A stretch of 64,000 nucleotides of DNA from Rhyacophila brunnea (GCA_022495005.1 JAGYXB010001001.1:124001-188000), one strand, 5' to 3'; positions 10,732 to 21,919 are shown, numbered from the stretch's first letter. Notes: generated by a model from the sequence alone, not told the origin. Program-made: numbers and translations.

Positions 10732-11569
10732 TAAACTATCAAAATTTTCCTACCAAGATGGGCTGATCATATCCAACGAATGGACTTGTTTATAGCCAAA
10801 TTTTGATAGCATGTTGTCACGTTGCAAATACCCATCAAAAAATAGGTATAGTGATGAGCAATTAGAAAAATATACACGATTGGTTTTCTCTTCTACACCA
10901 ACTGCAACGTTGCGGCAGACGCGAATGGCTTTATATTCCTATGACTCTGTAACTTAAGCCTTGGATCTCTTTCATGAACAGTTTACCTTGACGGTTGCCG
11001 CTCGGATGGTATCCAATTTTAAATTCAGTATGTCAATAGCTTTATTTGGACTTTTTATAGAATCGTTGAATAACAACAGACGTACAGATGAGTATCCATA
11101 TATATAATGTTTTATAATTTCTCTGTCTTTGCGAACATTGTTCACGAGTTTTCATTGTTAGTAAATACCATGTCTCTGTCAATTAGAGTAATATGTTATC
11201 AGTTTTTAATAAACACTTGGTAATCTATAAATTACAGTGTATTTTTTACATCTACCTATAATATTTAATTATGTACATATTTATATTACCTACACTTAGC
11301 GCCCTTGTTACAAATATATACCTACACTTCCAAGACTTGCTCATTCTATTGTATTCTACTTATATCCATTTTATATATTCTATACATTCAAGTTTCACTG
11401 ATAGTCAGTTCCACGAGACTGCGGGATCACACGTTCTGATGTTAAGAGTCATTTAATTAATCTTGCTTCAACCATTTTAGCATTCTTTCATATTTCTAAC
11501 ACATCTGCTTCACTTTTATTTCTTTACCAACATATTATGAACATTTTACAACTTTTTACCATGACAATA
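10732..11569. other. Unassigned AT-rich sequence
   Basis: No gene or repeat end is recognised. Frames are short and lack known motifs. Confidence 0.4.
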
Positions 11570-11578
11570 TCACTTGTT

Positions 11579-11763
11579 AGGCGGCTCTCATGGTGCAGTG
11601 CGTAAGGCGCTTGCCTTCCACCCGAGAGTTACCGGGTTCGATTTCCGGTCAGGATACACAATTTGTGTTTTTCTCAAAGCCTGGGTGTTTGTCATCAAAA
11701 TTACTAACAACCACCTTGTACGAAAAAGCAAGAACATGATTATTAATAATACTAAAAAAAAAT
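11579..11763 (+). mobile_element. tRNA-derived SINE with 9-bp target duplication
   Basis: The head resembles a tRNA. It has an A-box-like TGGTGCAGTGCGTAAGGCG, GCCTTCCACC in the anticodon arm (reminiscent of tRNA-Gly) and a B box GGTTCGATTTC. A tRNA-unrelated body follows and ends in an A run. The element is flanked by the direct repeat TCACTTGTT at 11570-11578 and 11764-11772, fixing both ends. The acceptor stem does not pair, so it is a SINE rather than a tRNA gene. Confidence 0.8.
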
Positions 11764-11853
11764 TCACTTGTTGATGTGAATACACTATATCTCGTTCATG
11801 ATGAGAGCATCTATAAAAATCGGTATGTGTACTTAATTAATATGTACGCGCAT

Positions 11854-12395
11854 TAGAAGTTATACTTCTTTGGCGTAACAAAACAAAATATTATTGCAGA
11901 ATGTACCTACTTTGGAAGAAAAAAATCTTAAAACCTGTGTTTGAAATATTTAGCAAACCACTATTTCGACCATCTTAATATGCCATCCTATCAGAATAAT
12001 CCTCCATCATAAGCCGCTAATAAATAAATTGACATGGGATATACGATAAATATTATCCTAAACTGTAAAAATATGTATTTTTGTGTATGAAGTGTCTAAA
12101 TATTGTAAATTTACAACATACAATTGTTTGAATTATTTACAAACCAACATTCACAACATTCACAGTCTTTACCCAACCGGCCCAAGCCACAACCCTCAAT
12201 ATCACAGCTAAAAATTACAAATCTCCAGCATTTAGAACACCCGAACGTCGCCGCGCAAAATAAATTATGTTGCATCGGCGGGCAAAACTTCCACGCCAAA
12301 TTAATGCGTTACATTTGCCCGCGCAACTTCGTCCCACGCCAAAAATACACTCTGATCTGTTTTCCCAAACGCGCCTAAAGAAGTATAACTTCAAT
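11854..12395. repeat. MITE with self-complementary ends
   Basis: The left end TAGAAGTTATACTTCTTTGG and complemented right end TTGAAGTTATACTTCTTTAG form ~22-bp inverted repeats. Each contains the palindrome GAAGTTATACTTC, so each end can also fold alone. The ~540-bp body includes a GC-rich part (12240-12375). Overlapping 62- and 84-codon frames on opposite strands inside it are by-products. No target duplication is clear. Confidence 0.65.
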
Positions 12396-13974
12396 AATAA
12401 AATACAATAGTGTTTTTAGATAATACAGTATCACATTTTTAAGTATTTCGTAGTAAATAGTAATTAGTGAAATGTATACCTATTTGTGATTTTTTTTAAA
12501 TATTGGGAAACCAAATTTAATATTGCGCGTAAATACGCAAACAATTGCTTGATAGTCCGTGTTGTTGTCATCATAATCATAATATTAAATTGAAAAATCT
12601 ATAACAGTATTATAGATATACAAAGAATGTATATATTATTTTTCCTAGATTGTTTTTCCGACTTTATTTAGTAAGTATTATTTATCCGACAAAAGCTATT
12701 AATCACTGTAATTTTTTTCTCTCTTTTCCGAATGATAAAAGAGAAAAGGATTATTTATGGTTATATATTTAATATAATATACACTAACATCTAACCAAAT
12801 TATAAAAACATTTTAGATTGCCAACAAACAATGCCTGTTTTTTTTCGTTCTAAGTATATTTTTTTGAGTACGGTTTCGCAGTTAATTTTAAATTAAAAAA
12901 GCGTTATAGCATAAATTAACTAAGCCATATGTAAATTTTCAGAACCTTGCTTGGTACCTATCTGTTGTTATTTGGAAACGATCAATTTTACCTACTTAGG
13001 CAGGTAGCAGTCGTGAATACTCCATACTAGACGATTATTTGAAGCCTACATTCTTAAGAAAAATAATTTCATTTGATTATTAATTTATATCATGTAAAAA
13101 TAATTTGATTTACTAACGACATCTGTCGTATATGTAGGAATGTATTATAAATAAAATTAACTGTTGACTAGATGGACATATTGTATCTATTCTTCCTGGC
13201 CCAATAGTATATGTAATAATACATAGACATCAACACAATAATATAAAGGCTTCTAGTAATTTGTTATATTTCACGCACACAACACATACAAACAATTTCA
13301 AACGTATTGTAAAAAAACACATACACGCAATGTCAAAAGCAGTCTCATTCTATCATGTGGCACGAGGTTTTGTTATTAAGATTAATAGGATCTTTTTATA
13401 TATAATTTATTCATTTCGGTGCCCTGTATTCATCCAGTGGTTTCGAGGACTAACCATCTGACTCTTGTGATAAAAAAAAATTATTGATTGATTTCAAATC
13501 ACAGCTGAGGCAGTTGGGCATCATTTTTTTTTTAAATATTTATTTTAAAATGGTCATTGACGGTTCGTAAGATTTAAATATAAGAGCACTCACTTCGATA
13601 CTTGTTATAATATGTGAGTTAGAATCCTACTTGGTCTAACTTTTAGAAATCTTTTTAATATTCAGTATTGGGGTTAAAAAATTAGTAGACAAGGTAAAGA
13701 TAAATTCTCAACTTAGTTAAAATGCATGCAAAAAATGAATAATATTTTCGGGGGTGGGTTTAAATTTTGATATAGGCCAGAATAGGTTAAGATGATAATA
13801 TGTATATAGTAGGCCTCACGGACCTCGACGATGGTGCGCCAAGAGAAGACCAACTTGAAAGTAGACTTTGCGCGCGGATGAATCTAATTTGGGTAACTTG
13901 CAGTGGAGTACTCGTTCTTAACAAGAGGGGACTAAGAATCAAAATTGTTTACGCATTGTCTTAATAATTTATTA
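12396..13974. other. Unassigned AT-rich sequence
   Basis: No gene or defined repeat is recognised. GC-richer sequence at ~13810-13900 has no identifiable motif. Confidence 0.4.
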
Positions 13975-14160
13975 ATGGTAATAATACATCCTATAAAAAT
14001 ATTGATCACTGTTTTTTTTGCATTACAATAGGCCATGAGGCCTAATGATAGTAGTATATTTAGTAATAGAAGAGAAACAATGACAGAAATATATTGTGAC
14101 CTCACCAATAATCGAACCCACGGCCTCAGGCACTGTACTACGAGGGTCACCAACAATGCC
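13975..14160 (-). mobile_element. tRNA-derived SINE-like unit
   Basis: On the minus strand the unit starts near 14158 with a tRNA-like head containing GTGGGTTCGATTATTGG (B-box-like) preceded by TAGTACAGTGCCTGAGG. An AT-rich body and an A run at ~14015 follow. It is a different family from the CCCACGGTGGCC SINE. The target duplication is not resolved. Confidence 0.5.
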
Positions 14161-14429
14161 TATTAATTTACTTGAATCTTCTTCTTCTCTTGTCTCCATG
14201 TCCGCTTCAGGAAGCTTGCATCTCGTAGCTCCGCCGTATACATAGTGTGGTTAGTATTTAGGTTTTTCAGGACACAAAAATTAAAATATTAGCAAGTGCA
14301 AGTACATACGTTAGAACTAAATTTTGGAGAGATTCCTGACTCAGGCTAGTAATCAAGGATATTATTGGTACCATGATTCAAACCACAAAAAGCCTGTATG
14401 ACTAATTTGTCGTAATTAGATACGATACA

Positions 14430-14610
14430 GATAGCTCAATTGGTAAAGCACATTAGCTGGAATTCGATGAATGCATGAGTCTCGCCAGATGTCATAGTTT
14501 TTTCAAGATTTGTTCTAATATGTATGTTTTTAAGGTTTTTCAAATTATGTATGTTCAATAAAGCATGTTAAATTTTCAAATCTTGTGACTTATCTATTCA
14601 TTTAATAAAA
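14430..14610 (+). mobile_element. SINE-like unit, diverged copy of the 60.9-kb element
   Basis: An A-box-like TAGCTCAATTGGTAAAGCAC is present, but no intact B box remains. The 3' part AATTATGTATGTTCAATAAA and the following AAATCTTGTGA are shared with the unit at 60852-61036, which supports a common tRNA-headed family with the same tail. Confidence 0.5.
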
Positions 14611-14992
14611 ATTACGCCTGTGTACTTGTGAAGCATAATAATCTTCTTTTTCTCCACGCTACTTCACAGGGAGGGATTTGACTTCCCCCACAAGTATAAT
14701 TCTCAGGCTTCTGGTTCTTACCAATCTTTTGCAGTTTAATAACCTTTCCTTTTTCAATAACAAGTTTAATAAGACTTTTTGTGTCCTGTCGCCTGGAAAT
14801 CCTTCAATACGAAATCCTAGTATGTATAGATAGATTACTATACAGAAAGGAATCCACAGCTGATTTGTTATACTAGATTCTACAGTAAGTTCATGATTTA
14901 AACCCCATTTTCTAGTGTGGGTTAATTGATTTTACATAATATTTTTCTCTCTATTAAGTCTGAAAAATTTTCCAACTGACTATTATAATTTT

Positions 14993-15213
14993 TTTTGTTG
15001 ACCATGTTCGATCCTAATAGGATCATATGGGCCTCCACAGAGTAGAGGTTTGTATTAACAGATTTTGTTTTTTATGAGAAATGGATGGCAGCCACTTGCT
15101 CAATCTATTAGGTTCATACCATGCAGACACAAATTGAAAAACAATATGTGTACTTGCCAGACCCAGGATTCGAGCCTGGGACCCACGGCGTTATAGTCCG
15201 CACGGCTTAAGCA
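14993..15213 (-). mobile_element. tRNA-derived SINE (CCCACGG family), copy 1
   Basis: On the minus strand the B box reads GGCTCGAATCCTGGG. A body with CACATATTGTTTTTCAATTT follows, then a tail with CCTATTAGGATCGAACATGG. The tRNA-like head is rearranged and shortened (GCTTAAGCCGTGCGG) compared with the copies at 30557 and 58754. Confidence 0.75.
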
Positions 15214-15879
15214 TTATTTATTGTATAAAGCATTATTAGTGAAATAATCAATAAGTAAAGTAAAGACAAAGAGGGTAGGTGCATGTCACAATGCAAATGC
15301 TTTATGTACAATAGGTCAGTATAATAATTTTCGATGGTAATCAAATACTCACTAATGAAAATTATTCACGTATTTTAACCCCGCTACGATAAAATATTTA
15401 GCACTACATTGCGCGAATCCCGCGGGAGGAGGTTTGATTCCGGCAAGGACATAACCCGGGGCAGCGCCGGGACATCCATTAGTGATCCTCCTCAATCGGA
15501 GACCTCCCGGAGGACCAGGAAATTAGTTAGCGCCGTGTCGTGCGCCGGGAGACGGCCGGCGCGGCAGGCCTGTTCTGTTTTGGATATTATCGTAAACAAA
15601 CTTCGTGTACCAAGAATTGCAAAGTTCCTCGAAGGATTCGGTAAGATGAGACGATATTGCTGGCAATGTATACCTACTACATATCATTATGATCGGGTAT
15701 TTATATATTGTAATATCAGTACAAAGTCAAGTGATATTTTTTATTGCAAGACAGCTACGGGCTATAAGTACTGACATCAATATAATATATTCTTTTAATA
15801 GTACTTACTAAGGGTAGTAGATGGAAATTCATTTACAATTTTATACTGTTTCACAGAAAGTGAAACACATTTTTTACTA
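15214..15879. other. Unassigned, with a GC-rich patch
   Basis: Positions 15410-15575 are strikingly GC-rich (GCGCCGGGAGACGGCCGGCG) in AT-rich DNA and give an open frame of 121 codons (15409-15774). The translated product is rich in Arg/Ser and matches no family I recognise. A B-box-like GGTTTGATTCCGG at ~15432 hints at a retroelement origin. Confidence 0.35.
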
Positions 15880-16636
15880 TGTTTTTATGGTAATGGTTTA
15901 TGGCTCGTATTCTTGTTTGTCCAAGGTTTTTAACTAACTTACCGACTAGCTAGACATTTGAAACTTTTAGAATATATCAGAATACGACGGGAATGCATTT
16001 TTTAATACTTTTGACCATCTCTAAAGCGTCAATTACATTGAGCTTCTTTACGAGCTATTTGTTGGCGAATTTAAAAGCGGGCGATTCAGCTACTGCGATT
16101 TGATGATTTTTCATTGATTGACAAAACTTTCCATTCGCTGAGAAGCTACAAGCCAGCGACTATTTTGACAGAACGTAGTTCGTTTTTTTACCGGGAGGTT
16201 GCTACTGCGCTCTACTGCGCAGACGCAGTAGGCCCACACGCCGGCGTGTAGCGTGTAAAGTTGACTGGCTTTCATCTTTTCTCGGTAGAGTGTTTATAAC
16301 CTGGTTATTAGCATGTACGATGATTACACTGGGCGACTTTACAGGCAGATTGTAAATTTCGCCAATAAACAGCTCGTAAAGAAGCTCAATGTAATTGACG
16401 CTTAAGCAGAATTGAATTCATTTTCAGTTAATTCTGTTTTCTATATTTCGGAAAAAAATCGTTGAAAGTAATATTTACCACTTTGGTGCGTTACTATGGA
16501 AATCAATATGAAATGTCAAAATGATATTTCAGTATTCTATATTTATTAATACATAGAATTGTCAAGTTTATATGATTCAACAGAAAATTTTAAAACGTGG
16601 TATATAAAAAGTTCTTTTTTTCTTGTAATTACTTTA
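15880..16636 (-). repeat. MITE family M, copy 1, split by another MITE
   Basis: The parts at 15880-16021 and 16406-16636, read on the minus strand, are the two halves of the element seen uninterrupted at 21283-21705, 41874-42303 and 54299-54737. Shared strings include AAAAGTTTCAAATGTCTAGC, CAGAATTAACTGAAAAT and TCTGTTGAATCATATAAAC. The element at 16025-16402 sits inside it at a TAA. It is non-coding. Confidence 0.85.
16025..16402. mobile_element. MITE family H, copy 1 (TAA target duplication)
   Basis: Termini AGCGTCAATTACATTGAGCT are inverted at both ends and continue for ~50 bp (TTTACGAGC, TTGGCGAATTT). The flanks are TAA at 16022-16024 and 16403-16405. Comparison with uninterrupted M copies (CTTTAAGTAG) shows that exactly one TAA existed before insertion. 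A 3-bp TTA/TAA duplication is typical of PIF/Harbinger elements. The GC-rich middle, with GCGCAGACGCAG and ACGCCGGCGT, is shared with copy 3. No coding capacity is seen. Confidence 0.9.
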
Positions 16637-16961
16637 TTATTAAGTTATATTGAGTTATTGTCTTTAAAATCATAGAGGTATTTTCGGATATTTAAAATGT
16701 ATAGTATGTAACCATTTCCGTTTCCGTTATTCTAATTTCAAAATTCAATCCTTCGAAAAGTTCATAGTGTCACTATTTATGTATTCATTTTATGAGTGAT
16801 TTAAAAAACAAGCGAATGTAATTCTATAATATCTAATGTCATCTCAAACTATCTATGTACGTTTCTATGATAGTTCTCGGTGACACAATGATATTCCAAA
16901 GAAATGCATTTTAGTACTACAGTCATGAAGTGATATTTCTGAGGGTTTCTTTAAGCTTATT

Positions 16962-17331
16962 TTAGAGTGCGCCCAGAAGAAATTTCTTCGATGTCTTTAT
17001 TTTAAGACATATAACCATTTTCCTTTGGATAATTCTTCAGATGATTAGTTTTCGACTGCCTTTCTACAAGGCATGCTTACTTTTCACTCTCTTGAATCTC
17101 GTAAATCACTTGGGATATTTTTGCTTGTTATCGCGAGGGATGGTTTCCAATCCTGGTGTCCTAAAGAATTTGAATTCATATGTGTCTGTAAATTACCTAC
17201 TTGGTCGCAGCCATGATCTATTCTGGTTCGGAACCATTTCATCATGTCAAGCCAATCAGGAACCATTAGCGAGAGGTGCAAGACTAGTCAATGCGCTCCC
17301 TAAAGGCATTTACATTTTCAGTGATGTAGAT
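16962..17331 (+). pseudogene. Jockey-type LINE ORF2 C-terminal fragment
   Basis: The first frame gives LECAQKKFLRCLYFKTYNHF, a stop, then QGMLTFHSLESRKSLGIFLL. From about 17120 the next frame continues with LLSRGMVSNPGVLKNLNSYV, SVNYLLGRSHDLFWFG and PLARGARLVNALPKGIYIFS. The order and spacing match the Jockey-type products at 6614-6964 (VQKKFLRLLYF, MLSYRSLKFRRD, LIRGVNVNSAILG, NNYLRNRGHPLF, NEIA), so one stop and one frameshift have broken a single ancestral frame. The 134-codon open frame at 17041-17445 is the second half plus AT-rich 3' sequence. It is a different subfamily from the 6.6-kb copy. Confidence 0.8.
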
Positions 17332-19020
17332 ACTGGGCATTTTATTTTTGAAACTTTATTTTACTGTATAAGTTTTTTAATTTTTTTCTTCTTCTTTCTT
17401 GTGAGGGTAATAATTTGTTTTAATGTAAATAATCTCATGTTGTGAACGTCTTGAATTCAGATTTGTTATGTCCACAATGTTTTATTTTCTTAAATAAATT
17501 TCTAAAACGTGTTTTCTCGTCAAGTTTTCAATATTTATGCCTGTTTCACGATATGCATTAAAATTTGTCAAGTAAACACAACCCGATTAAGAATTGGTAA
17601 TTTCTGTGTTAGAGGGCGTTGCATTTATTGCCATCAAAGTCTTAGTTCACGCTCGTAGATACTAGCAACGTATCGAGATACGCTGATTCAAACAAATTAA
17701 TCTGCACTATAACTCATATCTAGGTTCTAGGACGTATCTGCAGGCACGTGATGGTAGTATCGAAGTTCAGCAGAACAAATTCGGTGCCCTCATAATTTTT
17801 AAAACTCATTTTATTTGTTGATTTATGATTAGTTTCATAAACATCTTAAGTTGAGCCTAGATTAAATGAATTTTGATTCTAACAGGCCTATATATGGAGT
17901 GGAAAAACTAAATAATATTTGCAAATTAATTATTGATAATTTACACTATACTAATTCAAATAGAAAATCTCACACTACGCCACACTGCCCTCATGGGGAG
18001 TAATAATAATACCTAGTACAGTATTATGTTGTTAAAAATATACATATAATGCATTGATATATTATCTACTACTGGATGAATCATATGCTTCTTAAAATGA
18101 CGCCCGATTTTCAGCGACTCGGCCAGTTTTAATATCAGCGGACTTAACTCGATATAAGCTCACTTAATATTTGTCTCGAAAACGACCTGGCAATAATTAT
18201 GAGTAAGCCCGATCTAGCTTGCATCTTACTCTAGCTAATAGTCAGCGCATGACTACTTGCTCTGTCCGCTCAGACATGAATTTTTGGTAGCTTGGAAGCT
18301 TTGGGTTGCAGACACCCTTAGGGTCACTATTCCAAGAACGCAAATTTAGTTTTACAGCCAGGGCAATACGGGTGAAATTCGGGAATCCATGTTAACGGTC
18401 TTAACGCATTATACCTACAAGGAAATATTATAAGACGATATTATATCTTCTTTTGTGGTACATTTTTAAAATGACACTTGTATGGGAACTCCTCATCTAG
18501 TAGTATATCAATGATATAATGTACATAATATTATGTCATTTTCGCCGATAAGATAATTCTGAATCATGATGACACTATCAAAGCCAAATTGATAATGTCC
18601 ACACCAGGACTTCAAAGTGGAATTAAGGAGGTCGTTAGAATATTAGTTATGTGACGATAATTTGACCAATCAGTCTAATTTGTATGCAGATGCAATTAGA
18701 ATGCAAGTGACGTTACGGCTAGGTGAACATCAACGAATCAAAGCGACAACGCCTCGTATATCTGGTAATTCTAATTGATCTCGAATTTATTCTATAATCT
18801 GATGTGACATTATTAGTGATTTTTAGAATAATTATTGTTGTTGTTGAATAGTATTAGATGTTTGAAAAACTATTAAGTATTTTGATACACTTTTCTAAAG
18901 GTGTGTATGTATATGTTTTACCGCTCGCCGTGATATTAAAATTGTGTGCACAAATTCGAGTGTAACGCAAAAATGTTACCATTACTATTTTATTACAATT
19001 TTTCACATCATCCCATCGCG
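17332..19020. other. Unassigned AT-rich sequence
   Basis: The first ~150 bp are probably the 3' untranslated part of the preceding LINE. Beyond that I see no gene, repeat end or structured RNA. Confidence 0.4.
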
Positions 19021-19440
19021 ACAAGCACGGTGGCTGAGCGGTCTAAGGGCCGTTTCAGACGGTACACCGGTGTCGGGCTCGTATATAATAAGGAGGTCTT
19101 TATATTCGAATAAAGGGGCCTTTGTATTATGTTTATGAACGCTCGAGAGATAATGAGTCAACGAGTGTCCAGTATACTTTTCCGTCGGCCGCTACATTCT
19201 CAAGCCACCGATACACTTGTTTTTATTACCGCAGCAAGTTTTATGTTTAATTTATAATGCGTTGACTCATTAACTCTGGGGCGTTCATAAACATAATACA
19301 AATGACCCTTTATTCGAATACAAAGGCCTCCTATATTATATACGAGCGCGACACCGGTATCCCGTCTGAAACGGGGCCAACGCTGCAGTAATTTTGAATT
19401 AAAGTTCTGTTGGCGTGTGTACGAATCCAACTTCCGACAA
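19021..19440 (+). pseudogene. tRNA-Leu-like remnant split by a foldback
   Basis: GGTGGCTGAGCGGTCTAAG at 19029-19047 matches the D-arm and A box of Leu-type tRNAs. After the foldback, AACGCTGCAG (19379-19388) and TGTGTACGAATCCAAC (~19417-19432) could supply the anticodon-side and T-arm parts. The T stem pairs poorly and no acceptor pairing is seen, so this is a pseudogene or the head of a tRNA-derived SINE. The foldback begins directly after the A box. Confidence 0.45.
19047..19378. repeat. Foldback element with ~118-bp arms
   Basis: The left arm 19047-19163 and right arm 19259-19378 are inverted copies with roughly 85 % agreement. Shared strings include GTTTCAGACGG, ACCGGTGTCG, CTCGTATATAATA, TATTCGAATAAAGG and TTATGTTTATGAACG. 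The loop is ~95 bp. The outer ends are GGGCCGTTTCAGACGG and its inverse. Left flank TAA and right flank CAA would fit a degraded 3-bp duplication. No protein is encoded; a 76-codon minus frame (19200-19430) is a by-product. Confidence 0.75.
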
Positions 19441-20695
19441 ATATTTTTATATTTTATTTTATTACTATATGTATTTCTTAAATTACTAATTTATATGTTT
19501 AACCAAATATACGTTAATAAGTGAATACTAGACTAAACAAATTGACTTTAAAAAATATTCTTCTATTTATAAAATATCTAAAATTGTGTATGGTTTAATG
19601 GCATAATTTTAGATATTTAATAAATAAAATAATATTTTTTGTCGGTCGGACGACCCGATGGGCGCAAGGTTGGACCGACTTCAGCGTCTCTTCCCTTTCG
19701 CTGAGCACATTCTTGGACATTGTCGGAGGATGTGGTTTGCATCAGGGTCAGGAGTCACACTGGTTTTAATGCAAGCGATCATTACTAATTCAACAGCTAT
19801 ACATCGTTTTTGTTATACACATAGCCCTACTGTACCTACCTATACCTCTGGCTCTGATGATGACGATTTATTATCATAATATAAAGCTGTATTAAAATCG
19901 TAAAATTTAAGCTGTGGCGCATGCATCGGGCACTGGGCCAAACTTTCCTACCCCTGCATAGTAATATTATACCCGTCGACAGATAATAAAATATCGCTGC
20001 CCCATGAAAACTTTTTATGGGATAACCTGTAATTGAAGGATCAATTTTACGGCCCTGCCATTTAATACACATGCAGTGCTCAACGTTTCACGCATGTCGA
20101 CAGTTTTTTTACACGATAAAAATATTACCCAATTTGTTTTGAGCCAGTTTTATCTGTTTTTTCAATGAGTGGGCTAGTTATTTTGAATCGATATTATTAT
20201 TGATACTCGTCGATTAAAACAAAAATAAATTTGACTCCATAATAGATATCACTCGTATTTCTACTAATACAGGTGTAGTCAGTCGGGAGTTATTTTCTAA
20301 TTTCATATTATGTCAATACTGCTGCGCAACATCGCCATCTTCTTCTCTGTTTTTGCTTGTCGCAGGACTCGCAGGTACATCCCGACTCGCTATATTTGCT
20401 CATCACCTTTTGCGCGTTTAGACAAAGAAACAAAGTCTTTCTAAAAAGTGTTAACAAATCAATTGGATTCTAAAGTAAATTGTTCGTCTTTAATTTAACA
20501 CGATCCTGGAATGCCGTCCGCGAAACTTTCATAAAGTGGTAGAAAACTGTGCTAAAATAACATTGTAATATAATTAAACGTTTTTAAAATCATCATATTA
20601 TAACTGTTGTTGTCGATTTTCTTTAATAACGACCATGATCAATTTCATCAATTTAGTTAGTTGGATAGTTACAATAAAATTATTTAGAATAAACG
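19441..20695. other. Unassigned sequence
   Basis: No gene is recognised. Near 19920-19960 the complement CAGGGGTAGGAAAGTTTGG looks like a hAT terminus, but no partner end or 8-bp repeat was found. Confidence 0.4.
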
Positions 20696-21188
20696 GTGGG
20701 CACCCCGACAAAACCGCCCGGAAATTTCCGCCCAGACATCGCCGCCAGACCAAATGCGTCCGTATCAATGCTCGTTAATACCCCCCAGACAAATCCACAT
20801 AGACAAAACCGCCCGAAAAGAATTCAAAAATATATAAAACAAGTGCTTTTCTGGTTTTTCGAATTGCGTATCAATAGAAATGTACATACGATAATCAGTG
20901 TAATTTGAGATTTAATCCGTTGTAGCTGTTAGTAGAGAATAACTTAAAATCATCAGCTTTTAACACTTGGTACTAAAAACAAAAACATTGCCGATAATAA
21001 TTATAGTCTTTAATCCGATGCAGCTGCAAAGATTATATCTGGAATATCTACTATTTTTTTATATCTTTATTATTTTTTTTTATTTGTGTTATTAAAGTAT
21101 TATGTAAACATATGCATTGTTTTGGCGTTAATGTCTGGGCGGCAATGTCCGGGCCGTTTTGGTTCGGGTAGTTTTGTCGGGACCCCTA
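20696..21188. repeat. MITE with GC-rich inverted ends
   Basis: The left arm (GGGCACCCCGACAAAACCGC at 20698 onward, then CCGCCCAGACATCGCCGCC) pairs with the complement of 21123-21187 (GGGGTCCCGACAAAACTACC, then CCGCCCAGACATTAACGCC). Arms are ~60 bp with gaps. The middle is AT-rich. The 70-codon frame at 20696-20908 is a by-product of the arm. No target duplication is visible. Confidence 0.7.
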
Positions 21189-21282
21189 AATAGTGATGTA
21201 AATCTGACAACCAGAATAAAAAAAAATATATCGTATAGTACGTACGCAAGAAATGACGTACAGAGGAGCTGTTCGTACTAAT

Positions 21283-21705
21283 TAATAAATAATTACAACA
21301 AAAAAATAACTTTTTATATACTTTAAATTTTCTGTTGAATCATATAAACTTGACTTGACTAGCTTCAACGATAAAAAAATGTACTTGATAGACATACTGA
21401 ATAATGAAATGTCATTTCATATTGATTTCCATAGTAACGCACGTATATATTAATAATTTAGTTGCTAGGACCCCCTAGCAACCAATAATGGTATCGAAAT
21501 AACTTTTCATTAAAAACAGAATTAACTGAAAATTAATTAAATTCTACTTAAAGATGGCTAAAAGTATTAAAAAAATGCATTGGAATCGTGTTCTGATATA
21601 TTCTAAAAGTTTCAAATGTCTAGCTAGTCGGGAAGTTAGCTAAAAATAGATTGCAAGATTTGTACCGGACAAATAAGAATACGAGCTAAGAAAAACGTTG
21701 TAAAA
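21283..21705 (+). repeat. MITE family M, copy 2
   Basis: This copy is uninterrupted and collinear with 41874-42303 and 54299-54737. The middle has a small hairpin, GTTGCTAGGACC then CCTAGCAAC. The site CTACTTAAAGATGG, where family H entered copy 1, is intact here. Confidence 0.8.
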
Positions 21706-21732
21706 TAATCTGTTTAATACTATTCTTACTTA

Positions 21733-21916
21733 AGCTTCAATTACATTGAGCTTCTTTACGAGCTGTTTGTTGGCGAATTTATAATCTGCCTGTAAAGTCG
21801 CCCAGTGAAATCATCGAACATGTTAGCTTGTTCGATGATTACACTGGGCGACTTTACAGGCAGATTATAAATTCGCCAACAAACAGCTCGTAAAGAAGCT
21901 CAATGTAATTGACGCT
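21733..21916. mobile_element. MITE family H, copy 2: near-perfect 184-bp hairpin
   Basis: Two 88-base arms, inverted copies with about two mismatches, flank an 8-base loop (TGTTAGCT). The target duplication is TTA at 21730-21732 and 21917-21919. The arms equal the terminal ~88 bp of one side of family H including GGCGACTTTACAGGCAG. The GC-rich middle of copies 1 and 3 is absent. Overlap with an 87-codon minus frame at 21865-22128 is incidental. Confidence 0.9.
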
Positions 21917-21919
21917 TTA

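Noticed and set aside
15409..15774. 121-codon frame in a GC-rich patch
   Set aside because: The open frame follows from GC content. The Arg/Ser-rich product matches nothing, and the second half runs into AT-rich sequence without coding character.
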